From: Acidobacteria bacterium SCN 69-37
GTDB taxonomy: Bacteria > Acidobacteriota > Vicinamibacteria > Vicinamibacterales > SCN-69-37
Direction: 5' to 3'
Assembly: GCA_001724025.1 (NCBI GenBank)
Contig: MEDJ01000024.1
Span: 26,225-90,224, forward strand
Length of the DNA stretch: 64,000 bases
Shown here piece by piece: positions 26,989 to 36,701 of the stretch. Below the pieces are notes generated by a model that saw only the letters and a list, made by a program, of their open reading frames with translations, searched no databases and had not been told where the DNA came from. The translations under genes were made by a program, and so were the position numbers. Position 1 is the stretch's first letter; each line of letters opens with the position of its first letter.

Positions 26989-27663
26989 ATGGCCTCGACG
27001 CCCCCGTCCCGCCAGAAACTGACCCTGCCCGCCGGCGGCCGCAGGCTCCTGCTGCATTCCTGCTGCGCACCCTGTTCGGGCGAGGTGATGGAGGCGATCA
27101 TCGCCTCGGACATCGAGTTCGCGATCTTCTTCTACAACCCGAACATCCACCCGCGCGCCGAGTACGACCTGCGGAAGGCGTCGAACATCGCGTTCGCGGC
27201 CAAGCACGGCATCCCCTTCATCGATGCCGACTACGACGTCGCCGCGTGGTACGCCCGCGCCCGCGGCCTGGAACACGAGCCCGAGCGGGGGATCCGCTGC
27301 AGCATGTGCTTCGACATGCGTTTCGAGCGCACGGCCCTGCACGCGCACGAGCATGGCTTCGACGTCATCTCCAGCTCGCTCGGCATCTCGCGCCTGAAGC
27401 GCATGGACCAGGTCAACGCCAGCGGCGTGCGGGCGGCCAGCCACTATCCGGGCCTGACCTACTGGACCTGGAACTGGCGGAAGCAGGGCGGCGCAGACCG
27501 GATGGTGGACATCAGCAAGCGCGAGGGGTTCTACATGCAGGAGTACTGCGGGTGCGCCTACTCCCTGCGCGATACCAACGCCGACCGCGAAGCCAAGGGC
27601 CGCCCCCGGATCGTCATCGGCCACCCCCATCGCCCCGACGCTCCGCCGTCGTCCTCGTCGTGA
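26989..27663 (+). CDS. queH: Epoxyqueuosine reductase QueH
   Basis: A 224-residue iron-sulfur enzyme (former DUF208) that reduces epoxyqueuosine to queuosine in tRNA, an alternative to QueG. The cysteine signatures are complete: [11 protein letters not shown] near residues 18-28, [16 protein letters not shown] near 100 and [13 protein letters not shown] near 186. The GNWRK-like segment [13 protein letters not shown] is family-typical. An AAGGTGAGAGG ribosome-binding site precedes ATG 26989. The C-terminus is a low-complexity Ser run. It lies between metR and metE, with no evident functional link. Confidence 0.93.
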   Translation: MASTPPSRQKLTLPAGGRRLLLHSCCAPCSGEVMEAIIASDIEFAIFFYNPNIHPRAEYDLRKASNIAFAAKHGIPFIDADYDVAAWYARARGLEHEPERGIRCSMCFDMRFERTALHAHEHGFDVISSSLGISRLKRMDQVNASGVRAASHYPGLTYWTWNWRKQGGADRMVDISKREGFYMQEYCGCAYSLRDTNADREAKGRPRIVIGHPHRPDAPPSSSS

Positions 27664-27693
27664 TCCGGGCCTGTCGCGCCGCTCCTCGTCAAA

Positions 27694-27706
27694 TGAGCGT
27701 GGCTCA
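27694..27706. promoter_or_regulatory. MetR-like operator upstream of metE
   Basis: The 13-bp palindrome TGAGCGTGGCTCA matches the MetR consensus form TGAA-N5-TTCA at the outer three positions of each arm, with perfect dyad symmetry in the arms. It sits 80 bases before the metE start. No cobalamin or SAM riboswitch is visible in the 123-base leader. Confidence 0.5.
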
Positions 27707-27786
27707 TGCATCCGTGAGACAAGACCATTTTACTTCATCGTTTCGTCTCTCTACGATCGGAGGGTCGGCCTTCACGAGAGCGAGAC

Positions 27787-30072
27787 ATGCCCATCATCCA
27801 CAACCTTGGTTTTCCCCGCATCGGTGCCCGGCGCGAGTTGAAGTTCGCGCTCGAGTCCTACTGGAAGGACGCCTCCACGCGTGAGGCGTTGACGACGATC
27901 GGTGCGGACCTGCGCCGGCGTCACTGGAGCGCCCAGGCCGCCCTCGATCTGGTGCCGGTCGGCGATTTCTCCTTCTACGATCAGGTGCTCGACATGAGCG
28001 TCACGCTCGGCAACCTGCCCGAGCGCGTGCACGGCTTCGCGGGAGACGGGCTCGACAACTACTTCCGCGTGGCGCGCGGCCGGTCGGCCAAATCCTCCGA
28101 GGCAGACGGGGGCGGCGTGGCCGCCGGTGAGATGACGAAGTGGTTCGACACCAACTACCACTACATCGTCCCGGAGTTCAGCGAGGCGACGACGTTCACG
28201 CTCGATCCGTCGCGCCTGCGGGATCAGGTCGCCGAGGCGAAGGCCCAGGGTGTCAAGGCCAAGCCGGTGATCATCGGCCCGCTGACCTATCTGGCGCTCG
28301 GCAAGGCCAGGGACGATTCCGACAAGCTCGCACTGCTGCCGCGGCTGCTGCCTGTCTACGCCGCGCTGCTCGACGCACTGGCGGCCGCGGGTGTCGAGTG
28401 GGTCCAGATCGACGAACCAATCCTCGTCACCGAGCTGACGCCAGCGTGGCGGGACGCGTTCAGCACGGCGTATCGTCACCTCCAGGGCAGCCGCGTCAAG
28501 GTACTGCTGGCCACGTACTTCGGTCAGTTGCTGGAGAACCTGTCGCTGGCGGCCAGCCTGCCGGTGGCGGGCCTGCACCTCGATGCGATCAACGGCCGCG
28601 ACGACGTGGCGCCGCTGCTGGAGATCCTGCCGGCCGACCGCGTGGTGTCGCTCGGGATCATCAACGGGCGCAACATCTGGAAGACCGATCTGACGGCCGT
28701 GCTCGACTGGCTGGAGCCGCTGGCCGCGCGCCTGGGCGATCGCCTGTGGATCGCGCCATCCTGTTCCCTGCTGCACGTGCCCGTGGATCTCGACAGCGAG
28801 CAGGCGCTGGACGCCGAGATCCGGTCATGGCTCGCCTTCGCCCTTCAGAAGCTCGACGAACTGACAGTTCTCGCGACGGCCCTGCGCGATGGCCGCGAGG
28901 CCGTGCAGGACGCGCTGGCCGCTAACCACGCGGCGCTGTCGGCCCGCCGTACGTCGTCGCGCGTGACCAACCCGGCGGTTCAGGCCGCCATCCGCGCGAT
29001 CACCACCGACATGGGCCGTCGCCGGAGCGCCTATGCGCAACGGGCGGCGACGCAGGCCGCGCGCCTGCAACTGCCGCGGTACCCGACCACCACCATCGGA
29101 TCGTTCCCGCAGACGACGGACATCCGCGTGGCGCGCAGCGAGTTCAAGGCCGGCCGCCTCGACGAGGCCGCCTACACGTCTGCGATGCAGGCCGCCATCG
29201 CGCATGCGGTGCGCGAGCAGGAGGCGCTCGGACTCGACGTCCTCGTCCACGGCGAGGCCGAACGCAACGACATGGTCGAGTACTTCGGCGAACAGCTCGA
29301 CGGCTACGCGTTCAGCCAGTTCGGCTGGGTCCAGTCCTACGGATCGCGCTGCGTGAAGCCGCCGATCCTGTTCGGCGACATCAGCCGTCCGCACCCGATG
29401 ACGGTGGACTGGATCACCTACGCGCAGTCGCTGACGACGAAGCCGATGAAGGGCATGCTCACCGGGCCGGTCACCATCCTGAGCTGGTCGTTCGTCCGCG
29501 ACGACCAGCCGCGGTCGGCCACGTGTCGACAGCTCGCGCTCGCGATTCGCCAGGAGGTGATCGATCTCGAGCAGGCCGGCATCCGCGTGATTCAGATCGA
29601 CGAGGCGGCGCTCCGCGAGGGCCTGCCCCTGCGCCGATCGCAGTGGCAGGCGTATCTGGACTGGGCCGTCGAGTGCTTCCGCATCACGGCCAACGGCGTG
29701 CGCGACGAGACGCAGATCCACACGCACATGTGCTATTCGGAGTTCAACGACATCATCGCGTCGATCGCGGAGATGGACGCCGACGTCATCACGATCGAGA
29801 CCTCCCGATCGGACATGGAACTGCTCGACGCCTTCGACAGTTTCAGGTATCCCAACGAGATCGGGCCAGGGGTGTACGACATCCACTCGCCCAACATCCC
29901 CACCGAAGCGCACATCGTCCAGCTGATGCGGAAGGCGGCCGAGCGCATCCCGGCCGAGCGGCTGTGGGTGAACCCGGACTGCGGGCTGAAGACCCGCCAG
30001 TGGGCCGAGGTGATTCCGGCGCTGACCCACATGGTGGCCGCCGCGAAGGCGCTGCGCGGCGATGCGGCCTGA
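27787..30072 (+). CDS. metE: Cobalamin-independent methionine synthase
   Basis: A 761-residue 5-methyltetrahydropteroyltriglutamate-homocysteine methyltransferase. The N-terminal barrel starts [20 protein letters not shown] and contains [13 protein letters not shown]. The catalytic C-terminal barrel contains TTIGSFPQT, the zinc-binding HTHMCYSEF, then [14 protein letters not shown] and the second Cys in NPDCGLKTR. Length is normal for MetE. It makes methionine without B12, which fits the cobalamin-responsive theme of this window. A 59-base gap separates it from folB. Confidence 0.96.
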   Translation: MPIIHNLGFPRIGARRELKFALESYWKDASTREALTTIGADLRRRHWSAQAALDLVPVGDFSFYDQVLDMSVTLGNLPERVHGFAGDGLDNYFRVARGRSAKSSEADGGGVAAGEMTKWFDTNYHYIVPEFSEATTFTLDPSRLRDQVAEAKAQGVKAKPVIIGPLTYLALGKARDDSDKLALLPRLLPVYAALLDALAAAGVEWVQIDEPILVTELTPAWRDAFSTAYRHLQGSRVKVLLATYFGQLLENLSLAASLPVAGLHLDAINGRDDVAPLLEILPADRVVSLGIINGRNIWKTDLTAVLDWLEPLAARLGDRLWIAPSCSLLHVPVDLDSEQALDAEIRSWLAFALQKLDELTVLATALRDGREAVQDALAANHAALSARRTSSRVTNPAVQAAIRAITTDMGRRRSAYAQRAATQAARLQLPRYPTTTIGSFPQTTDIRVARSEFKAGRLDEAAYTSAMQAAIAHAVREQEALGLDVLVHGEAERNDMVEYFGEQLDGYAFSQFGWVQSYGSRCVKPPILFGDISRPHPMTVDWITYAQSLTTKPMKGMLTGPVTILSWSFVRDDQPRSATCRQLALAIRQEVIDLEQAGIRVIQIDEAALREGLPLRRSQWQAYLDWAVECFRITANGVRDETQIHTHMCYSEFNDIIASIAEMDADVITIETSRSDMELLDAFDSFRYPNEIGPGVYDIHSPNIPTEAHIVQLMRKAAERIPAERLWVNPDCGLKTRQWAEVIPALTHMVAAAKALRGDAA

Positions 30073-30130
30073 TGACTGACTCACCGGTGTCGTCCGACGC
30101 TGCTCGCAATCGGCCGGGCCTGTCCGGGGA

Positions 30131-30508
30131 ATGCGCGTGAGACCCGGAACGATTCACATCAGCCGGCTGGTGATCGAGACCACGCTCGGCGCAACGGCCG
30201 CCGAGCGGGCCGCGCCGCAACAGGTCGAGATCGCCATCACGATGGATGTCGATCTCGCGCCGGCCGCGACCACCGATCGGCTCGCTGACACGATTGACTA
30301 CACGACCGTCAGGGATCGCGTACTGGCGGTCGTCGCGGGCGCCTCCCACCACCTGCTGGAGTCCCTGGCCGTCGTCGTGCTGAATGCGGTGATCGACGAC
30401 GCGCGTGTCCTCGGCGCGCGGGTGTGCGTCACGAAGCCACGGGCGATGCGTCTGGCCGATGCCGTGTCGGTATCGGTGTCGTGGCAGCGGACGCCGACAG
30501 CCCCCTGA
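30131..30508 (+). CDS. folB: Dihydroneopterin aldolase
   Basis: A 125-residue enzyme of folate synthesis, cleaving dihydroneopterin to hydroxymethyl-dihydropterin and glycolaldehyde. It has family blocks IHISRLVIETTLGATAAERA, TIDYTTVRDRV and HHLLESLAVVV with the catalytic Glu, and VTKPRA near the end. Usual family length is about 120. It likely shares the metE transcript, linking folate and methionine metabolism. A strong stem-loop follows. Confidence 0.88.
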   Translation: MRVRPGTIHISRLVIETTLGATAAERAAPQQVEIAITMDVDLAPAATTDRLADTIDYTTVRDRVLAVVAGASHHLLESLAVVVLNAVIDDARVLGARVCVTKPRAMRLADAVSVSVSWQRTPTAP

Positions 30509-30535
30509 CCGCGCGCGACAGGCGACGCCAGCAAC

Positions 30536-30567
30536 TCAGGAGCCTGCGTTTTCCAGCAGGCTCCTGA
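30536..30567. terminator. Convergent stem-loop between folB and nrdG remnant
   Basis: A perfect 12-bp stem, TCAGGAGCCTGC with GCAGGCTCCTGA, encloses an 8-base loop (GTTTTCCA). It sits between convergent genes. No clear T-run follows on either strand, so it may be a bidirectional or Rho-assisted terminator. Confidence 0.6.
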
Positions 30568-30571
30568 CCGA

Positions 30572-31620
30572 CTAGCCCCGCGCGGCCGATGCGATCAGGG
30601 CCGGCGTGCGGCACCCGTTCGCGCGGAACGGCTGGATACGGTGATCGTTCACGCCGAGCGTCGTCAGTTCCGCGGTCAGGCGCGCGATGGCCTCCTGATC
30701 CAGCAACGCGGGGTGCACGGTCGTCCGCAGATCGCGAGCCACGCCGCTGGCGAGCAGATGGGCGAGGCTCGCGCGCGCTTTCGCGCCGTCATCTCGAACA
30801 GCCGATCGGCGTTCTCGCTGTCCCACGGAAAGTCAGGCGTGATGTTGTAGGTCGGGATCGGGAACGTGAAGACACGTCCCTTCGCGTCGCCGGCCGTCAT
30901 CACGTCGATGTACGCGCGATTGATCTGGTCCATCTCGGCCTGGAGGTCACCGTACGTGAACTCCATCGACTCGCCACCGATGACCGGCACCTGATCGCGC
31001 AGATCCTCCGGACAGACTCAGTCGAACGTGAGATTGGTGAACGGCGTCTGCGTGCCCCAGCGCGAGGGCACGTTGAGGTTGTAGATGAGCTCCTGGATCG
31101 CCTGGCGCACCTCGCGATCGCCCAGCCGATCCTTGCGGACGAACGGCGCCATGTAGGTGTCGAACGAGCTGAACGCCTGCGCGCCCGCCCACTCGTTCTG
31201 CATCGTGCCGAGGAAGTTCACGATCTGGCCCACCGCACTCGACAGGTGCTTCGGCGGACCGGCTTCGACCTTGCCCGGCACACCGTTGAGTCCCTCGGTC
31301 AGCAGCGTGCGCAGCGACCACCCCGCACAATAGCCGGCCAGCATGTCGAGATCGTGGATGTGGAGATCCCCCTCGCTGAGCGCGAGGCCAATGGCCGGCG
31401 GATAGACGTGCGACAGCCAGTAGTTGGCCACGACCTCGCCCGACAGGTTGAGGATCAGGCCGCCGAGCGAATACCCCTGGTTGGCGTTGGCGTTGATCCG
31501 CCAGTCGCGACGTTCGAGGTATTCGTCGATGGACGCCCGCACGTCGACCGTGACACCGGGGAGGGACGCCGCCGGTGATTCGGCGGCGGGGACGGAACCG
31601 GGAGAAGGACACGCTGACAT
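30572..31620 (-). pseudogene. Decayed anaerobic ribonucleotide reductase, nrdD-nrdG fusion scar
   Basis: The 5' part (31018-31620) encodes NrdD: DWRINANANQGYSLGGLIL, HDLDMLAGYCAGWSLRTLL, GQIVNFLGTMQNEWAGAQAF. An in-frame TGA at 31018-31020 replaces the Trp expected in TNLTFD-W-VCPEDLRDQV. Reading resumes in the same frame (PVIGGESMEFTYGDLQAEMD to ADRLFEMTA) and breaks near 30777. Another frame then gives the C-terminus of the NrdG activase (ARDLRTTVHPALLDQEA, NDHRIQPFRANGC). So the NrdD catalytic centre, glycyl-radical tail and the NrdG radical-SAM core are deleted. It cannot make a working class III enzyme. Confidence 0.85.
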
Positions 31621-31744
31621 CGGCACCCCGCGCTGGCAACAGCAGGGGCCGGACAGACAGACGCAGAGACGGACCGGCATCCGGACGACGGACACGAGCC
31701 GTGCTGCGCGCTACCGGGGCACCCCGCCCGAAAACGTTCGTGCA

Positions 31745-31897
31745 GTCACGGCAGGTCTCCTGGCTCGCGGGTCTTCGCGGTTCCGTCCGGTCTTCCCGGG
31801 GCCTGTCGGTCCCAGTGACTTGATGTGGACGAACGCTCGCCGCTCACAGTTGCGGGGGCAGCGCCGGTTTGGCTGTGTGCGCACCGGCTTCCCTCTT
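31745..31897 (-). promoter_or_regulatory. Cobalamin riboswitch upstream of nrdD remnant
   Basis: Read on the minus strand, the leader has the receptor core CCGGTGCGCAC, then CCCCGCAACTGTGAGCGG, and the B12 box AGCCAGGAGACCTGCC at 31750-31765. These are the conserved blocks of the adenosylcobalamin aptamer in the right order. It lies directly downstream of the two NrdR boxes. The intact aptamer now precedes a dead gene. Confidence 0.93.
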
Positions 31898-31898
31898 A

Positions 31899-31945
31899 GC
31901 CCTTGATATTGTGTATCAGAGGACCGTGACTACTACATTTAGTGC
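31899..31945. promoter_or_regulatory. Tandem NrdR boxes, nrdD promoter
   Basis: Two degenerate 16-bp NrdR boxes (consensus acaCwAtATaTwGtgt) lie at 31899-31914 (CTTGATATTGTGT, core ATATTGTGT) and 31930-31945 (CTACATTTAGTGC). Their starts are 31 bases apart, the spacing usual for NrdR operators. The same pair and spacing occur upstream of nrdA. The remaining DNA to 32090 shows no gene. Confidence 0.72.
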
Positions 31946-32090
31946 CACGTAGACTTCTCGTGTCAAGCCATGGTGCCAGGCAGGGGTGTCCGGCGACGTC
32001 ACGTGACGGCGAGCGCCAGGCCGATCGTGACGAGCCGCGGGCCGCCCATCGGGAGAGTCAGCCCCCTGCCGCCGTGTCCGTCGCCCGCGA

Positions 32091-34154
32091 TCAGTAGTCG
32101 TATCGCAGGCCGAGATAGACGTTGCGGCCCTGTCCCGGATAGGTCCAGTACATCTCGTTGGCCCCATCGAACAGGTTGTTGACGTCGAGCCGCACGCTCA
32201 ATTTGTTGTGCCCGGCCGCGAGCGCGACGATCGCCTTGTCGAGGCTCAGGTTGACCACCGTCCCCGTGGGCCGGTGGATGTACGGGGCCGAGAACACCGT
32301 GACGTAGTCGACAACGCTCCAGTCCTGCGTCAGCAGATCTCCGTAGTAGGCGGCGTTGAGCCGGGCCGAGAACTTCAGGCGCGGATCCGTGTACTTGATG
32401 CCGTAACTGACCATCCATTCGGGCGTGTTCGGCAGCGTGTCGTCGGGTTGCCCCTCGAAGAGGATGAACTGCGACGCATCGCGATTCTTCCGCGTCTGCA
32501 GCCAGGTGAAGGTGGCGTAGGGCGCAACGCTGATCGATCGGCCCAGGGCCCGCGCCACGTCCGCGCTCAGCGTGCCCTCGAGCCCCGCGAGCGTCGAGGC
32601 CTTCAGGTTCTGGTACTGGTAGCAGCCGAAGCCGCCCGAGCAGTCGCCCGACGCGGAGAGGCCCGTGATCTTGTTGTTCCAATCAGCGTGGAACCAGGTC
32701 AGGCCAACATTGACGAAGCTCGCGTCGACGTCCGCCCCGAACTCGAACGTCTTGCTGTTCTCGGGCTGGAGATCGAGATTGGCCAGGTAGTACACCGCGC
32801 CGTCACCGGCCACCTGCTGCGGTGACGGCACCTTGAAGCCCTCGGCGTAGTTGGCGCGCAGCTTGAGCCACGCCTGCGGCAGGAACGCCGCGCCGACCGA
32901 GCCGCCCAGGTGCGTATCCTTCGCGCTCGCGATGACCGGGCTTTCGTTCGCATACGCGTCGAAGCGGAGGCCGGCAGACAGCACCAACTGATCGGCCAGC
33001 AGGCGCAGGCGCCCGGTGCCGTACAGGCCGGTATCCGTCATCGACCACTCCGACGGATCGGAGGCGTACGTGTAATTGTCGACCCCGAACGAGGCCGAAA
33101 AGCGCTCGTGCGCGTACCCGCCCTGCGCGTTGAAGAACCGCGTGTCGAGGTTGTTCGCGTAGGGCCGCTGATCATAGTTGCCGAAGGCGTAGCTCGCCGC
33201 CCAGTCCCAGGTCTGGTCCGACGACCGGCCCGTGTAGCCGATGGCGGTGTTATCGGTGCTCGTCCGGTAGTCCGTGTACGGCGTGTCTGGCGTGTTCGCG
33301 CTGGCCGGCCGGATGCCGCTGCTCGACAGCCGGGACGCGATATCGCCACGCGTATACGTGAGGCTGGCGCGGTGGTCCGGATCGAATGAATAGCCGGCAT
33401 CGACGCTGACGTTCGTGTTGTGGTCGATGCTCGTGTGGTACCAGCGCTCGCCGCCCGACGCCGTCAAATCGTTGCGCCCGTAGTTCGACACGCCCAGCGC
33501 CACGTCCAGTCCCCGGGTCGACCCGCTGACGGCGAGTTGCTGCCGCGCCAGACCGTCGCCGCCGCCGCCGACCTCGAACGACACGTCCGGCACCGCCGTT
33601 CCGCGCTTCGTGATGATGTTGATGACGCCGCCCATCGCCGACGATCCGTACTGCACGGCCGACGGTCCGCGGATGATCTCGACGCGCTCGACGTTCGTCA
33701 GCCCGAGGAGCGTGACGTTGGCATTGCCCGTTCGTCGCCCGTTCACCAGGATCAGCACGGTGTTCGTGTGCTCGGGCGGACCCGAGAGCTGGCCGAAGCC
33801 GCGAATCTGCACGCCGGCCAGGTCGCCGGACGGGGCCGAGTTGAATCCCTGCTCGACGAGCAGATCGATCACGGTCTTCGCCGTCGAGAGCGCGATGTCC
33901 GCCTGATCGATGACGGTGACGTTGCTGGTGATTTCGCGCGTCGGTGTCTGCTCGCGTGTGGCGGTGACAACGACGGTATCGAAGATTCTCGGCGGGCTGT
34001 CCGGATCCGCATTCCCCTGGCCTCCCTGCGGAGCCTGCGGCCCCGCGGCCTGAAGGGGTGCGACGCCGTACGCGACGAGCACGAAGATGACGGATACCAG
34101 TGCGAGTGCCGCACTGACGGAGAGATCCCTCGAACGGGAACGGGTACGAGCCAC
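32091..34154 (-). CDS. btuB: BtuB-like TonB-dependent vitamin B12 receptor
   Basis: A 687-residue receptor. After a signal-anchor (SVSAALALVSVIFVLVAYGV) comes the TonB box region (DTVVVTATREQ). The plug follows (IRGFGQLSGPPEHTNTVLIL, IIRGPSAVQYGSSAMGGVIN), then a barrel ending VYLGLRYDY. The cobalamin riboswitch immediately upstream argues for B12 or another corrinoid as ligand. Start GTG 34154 is preferred: GGAGG lies 8 bases upstream and the signal peptide begins there; the longer frame overlaps the riboswitch. The symbol is assigned by regulation, not by barrel residues. Confidence 0.85.
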   Translation of the reverse strand: MARTRSRSRDLSVSAALALVSVIFVLVAYGVAPLQAAGPQAPQGGQGNADPDSPPRIFDTVVVTATREQTPTREITSNVTVIDQADIALSTAKTVIDLLVEQGFNSAPSGDLAGVQIRGFGQLSGPPEHTNTVLILVNGRRTGNANVTLLGLTNVERVEIIRGPSAVQYGSSAMGGVINIITKRGTAVPDVSFEVGGGGDGLARQQLAVSGSTRGLDVALGVSNYGRNDLTASGGERWYHTSIDHNTNVSVDAGYSFDPDHRASLTYTRGDIASRLSSSGIRPASANTPDTPYTDYRTSTDNTAIGYTGRSSDQTWDWAASYAFGNYDQRPYANNLDTRFFNAQGGYAHERFSASFGVDNYTYASDPSEWSMTDTGLYGTGRLRLLADQLVLSAGLRFDAYANESPVIASAKDTHLGGSVGAAFLPQAWLKLRANYAEGFKVPSPQQVAGDGAVYYLANLDLQPENSKTFEFGADVDASFVNVGLTWFHADWNNKITGLSASGDCSGGFGCYQYQNLKASTLAGLEGTLSADVARALGRSISVAPYATFTWLQTRKNRDASQFILFEGQPDDTLPNTPEWMVSYGIKYTDPRLKFSARLNAAYYGDLLTQDWSVVDYVTVFSAPYIHRPTGTVVNLSLDKAIVALAAGHNKLSVRLDVNNLFDGANEMYWTYPGQGRNVYLGLRYDY

Positions 34155-34277
34155 GAGCCAGGCCTCCGCGGGCAGCGGCAGACATCCGCGAGGCTCAGGC
34201 TGCGCTGGGTGACGGCTCGACGCCGGGCAGGCCAGGACAGGCTTTCCGATCCCCGCAGAAAGACGACCGCGAAAAAC

Positions 34278-34448
34278 TCTGGGTAGGTCTCCTGGCTTGG
34301 AAGGAGGTGCACACGTCGTGTGCACCAGCGGCTCCACCTTCCCCGACCGCACGGTCGAGTGGTGACATCGAAGCCGCATGCCCTCGCTCACAGTGGCGGG
34401 ACCGCGCCGGACTCACACCGGTCTTCCCTGTTATGCCCTGACGGGCAC
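34278..34448 (-). promoter_or_regulatory. Cobalamin riboswitch upstream of btuB-like gene
   Basis: On the minus strand the leader shows GGGAAGACCGGTGTGAGTCC, then GTCCCGCCACTGTGAGCG and the B12 box AGCCAGGAGACCTACC at 34282-34297. All aptamer blocks are present. Expected outcome is repression of B12 receptor synthesis when adenosylcobalamin is plentiful. The remaining 34155-34490 DNA shows no gene. Confidence 0.94.
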
Positions 34449-34490
34449 CCAAAGAGGAGCGGTCATCCTACCACGGCGACGACGGGCGGC

Positions 34491-35492
34491 TCACGGGCGC
34501 TTGGCCATCCAGCGCCGCCGCTTGAACGCGACGCGATCGAGCCACGAGATGGGCCAGCGCGGCTGCGGGCTGAGCGCACGCGCCGCGGCATTGGTGGCGC
34601 GAACCCCGTCGATCAGGAGCGGTGTCGGCCGCTTGTAGGTCCCGAACACCATGTCGGCGAGCGGAATGCCGAAGAAGCCGGCCACGTTCAGGTTGCAGCG
34701 GTAGTTGGCGTGATGGGCCAGGTGGAATCCGTAAAGCCAGTTCCACAGGCGGCCGGTCAGGCGACGCGCGAGACGCGGCTGCCAGTACGTGTCGTACGGC
34801 TGGTGGTGCATCGCGTGCATCGTCTCGTACAGGAAGTGGGCAATGGCGATGGCCGCGTACCCGCTGATCAGGATCGGCACCCACGGGAACGAGAACGCGA
34901 TGGACGCGAAGAACGGCGTGAAGAACGCAAAGAACGGGATCAGGGCCCACGACGGAAACGTCGATTGATCGTCGTGCTCGTGATCGGTGATCGGATACGC
35001 GCTCCGGACGATGCCGTGCTGGTCGAAACGGATCGAGGTCAGCTTGTGATGGGTGAGGTGGCTCGTGCACAGGCTGCGGAGGAACCGCACGGTCTCGAGG
35101 TGCAGCAGGTACCGATGGAAGAGGTATTCGCCGAAGCACATCACGAGGCTGCAGACGAGGCCCGTGACGACCATGGCGCCGACGCCGGCCGCCACGTGCT
35201 GATCCCACGTCGGCCTGAACGCGTAGCGGACGAAGAGCAGCACGACTGCCAGTTGGACCGCAACGAAGAGGCCGAAGTAGAGCGGCGCCCACCGGGTGGC
35301 GGTGCGGTTCTCGTACGCAAGGAAGTTGAGCGATCGGAAGTTGGACGGCGGATGCGCCGGCTGCGGTGGCTCCGGCGACGCCGAGGCCTGCTCCGGAACG
35401 TCAGCCGCGGCGTGAGTTGTCCGCTGGTCGAGCGAATCGTGGGCCTGGAACGCGCTGAGCTGGGGACCGAGGCCGTCGTGATCTCGAGACAT
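34491..35492 (-). CDS. Fatty acid hydroxylase/sterol desaturase superfamily membrane protein
   Basis: A 333-residue di-iron membrane oxygenase. The histidine clusters are HRYLLHLE near residue 135, HLTHH near 152, HAMHH near 230 and HLAHH near 269. Helices lie at about 70-95, 100-120, 180-205 and 210-225. Such enzymes hydroxylate or desaturate lipid acyl chains or carotenoid/sterol-like substrates; which one is not evident. The start taken is MSRDHDG; an in-frame start 28 codons upstream exists but gives an unlikely Cys/Arg-rich leader. It is monocistronic. Confidence 0.85.
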   Translation of the reverse strand: MSRDHDGLGPQLSAFQAHDSLDQRTTHAAADVPEQASASPEPPQPAHPPSNFRSLNFLAYENRTATRWAPLYFGLFVAVQLAVVLLFVRYAFRPTWDQHVAAGVGAMVVTGLVCSLVMCFGEYLFHRYLLHLETVRFLRSLCTSHLTHHKLTSIRFDQHGIVRSAYPITDHEHDDQSTFPSWALIPFFAFFTPFFASIAFSFPWVPILISGYAAIAIAHFLYETMHAMHHQPYDTYWQPRLARRLTGRLWNWLYGFHLAHHANYRCNLNVAGFFGIPLADMVFGTYKRPTPLLIDGVRATNAAARALSPQPRWPISWLDRVAFKRRRWMAKRP

Positions 35493-35768
35493 GTACGGGT
35501 TCCGTTCGGGGTAATCGATCCAGAAGCCGCCAGGTTCTGACCGGCGACAGCAGACACACCAAGGCCGTCGAGCCACCCGCGGCCCGCAGCATCAGGTTCG
35601 GATGCCACCGTGGTCATCACTATCTGCGCCGGGCCCGACAGTGTCAAGCACGACGCGTCGCGAGCGCAGTGACCACCGGCTCGCGGTGCCCGACTGCTGG
35701 CCGTCCCCGTGCGACTGCCGGTTGAAAAGCTGTGCTTCCGGATCCGGGCGCGGATCGACGCTGCAGGG

Positions 35769-36598
35769 ATGACTGCTACCGACACGCGTCTGCCCGTGAC
35801 CGTACTCTCCGGCTTCCTCGGCGCCGGCAAGACCACGCTGCTCAATCACGTCCTGCGCAACCGCGACGGCCTCCGCGTGGCCGTCATCGTCAACGACATG
35901 AGCGACGTGAACATCGACGCGGCGCTCGTCGCCCGCGGCGACGCCGCGCTCAACCGCGTCGACGAACGGCTCGTCGAGATGTCGAACGGCTGCATCTGCT
36001 GCACGTTGCGCGAGGATCTGCTCGTCGAAGTCGCGAGGCTCGCGCGTGAGGGGCGCTTCGACTACCTGTTGATCGAGTCGACGGGCATCTCCGAGCCGCT
36101 GCCCGTGGCCGAGAGGAGTACGGCATCGCGAGCTTCGTCTACCGCGCGCGTCGACCGTTCCACCCCGAACGGCTGGCCGGGTTCCTCGAGGACGACTGGC
36201 ACGGCGTGCTGCGCTCGAAAGGCTTCTTCTGGCTGGCGAGCCGGCCCGAGATCGTCGGTGAATGGTCGCAGGCCGGTGGGGCGTGCAGTCATGAGCCGAT
36301 TGGCGTGTGGTGGGCCGATCTCGATCGCGCCGACTGGCCGGACGATCCGGACACCCGCGCGGAGATCGAGAAGACGTGGGATGCGGCCACGGGCGATCGC
36401 CGCCAGGAGATCGTCTTCATCGGCCAGCGCATGGATCGGCCCGCACTCTCGGCCGCGCTCGACGCCTGCCTGCTCACCGACGCGGAAATGGCCCTGGGCC
36501 CGACGCTCTGGATCCGCTTTCCCGATCCGCTGCCGGCCTGGGACGTGGTCGATGTCGAGACCGACGACGCCAGACACGGGCCGATCGTCGTCCTGTGA
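35769..36598 (+). pseudogene. CobW/ZigA-type GTPase metallochaperone with internal deletion
   Basis: The 5' half reads [20 protein letters not shown] (P-loop), [10 protein letters not shown], the metal motif [15 protein letters not shown] and [14 protein letters not shown]. At about 36111-36118 the frame jumps. The matching C-terminal half then continues in another frame: [58 protein letters not shown], and ends [10 protein letters not shown]. Roughly 130-150 residues that normally join these parts are missing, and the fusion is out of frame. The start used has GCAGGG upstream. The gene is probably dead. Confidence 0.85.
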
Positions 36599-36701
36599 TG
36601 CGACGACGGCCGCGATCGAACCGTCGTGTCTACGGCCGAGGATGGGTGGCCGAGCGCGGGGTGCCTTGTACGGCGGGATCGAGCAACCACAGCGACATCA
36701 G

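Noticed and set aside
27664-27786. Cobalamin or SAM riboswitch before metE
   Set aside because: No B12 box or aptamer blocks are visible in the 123-base leader; only a MetR-like palindrome.
31018-31020. UGA as selenocysteine in NrdD
   Set aside because: The position is normally Trp, not Cys, and the gene is also truncated downstream, so a nonsense mutation is simpler.
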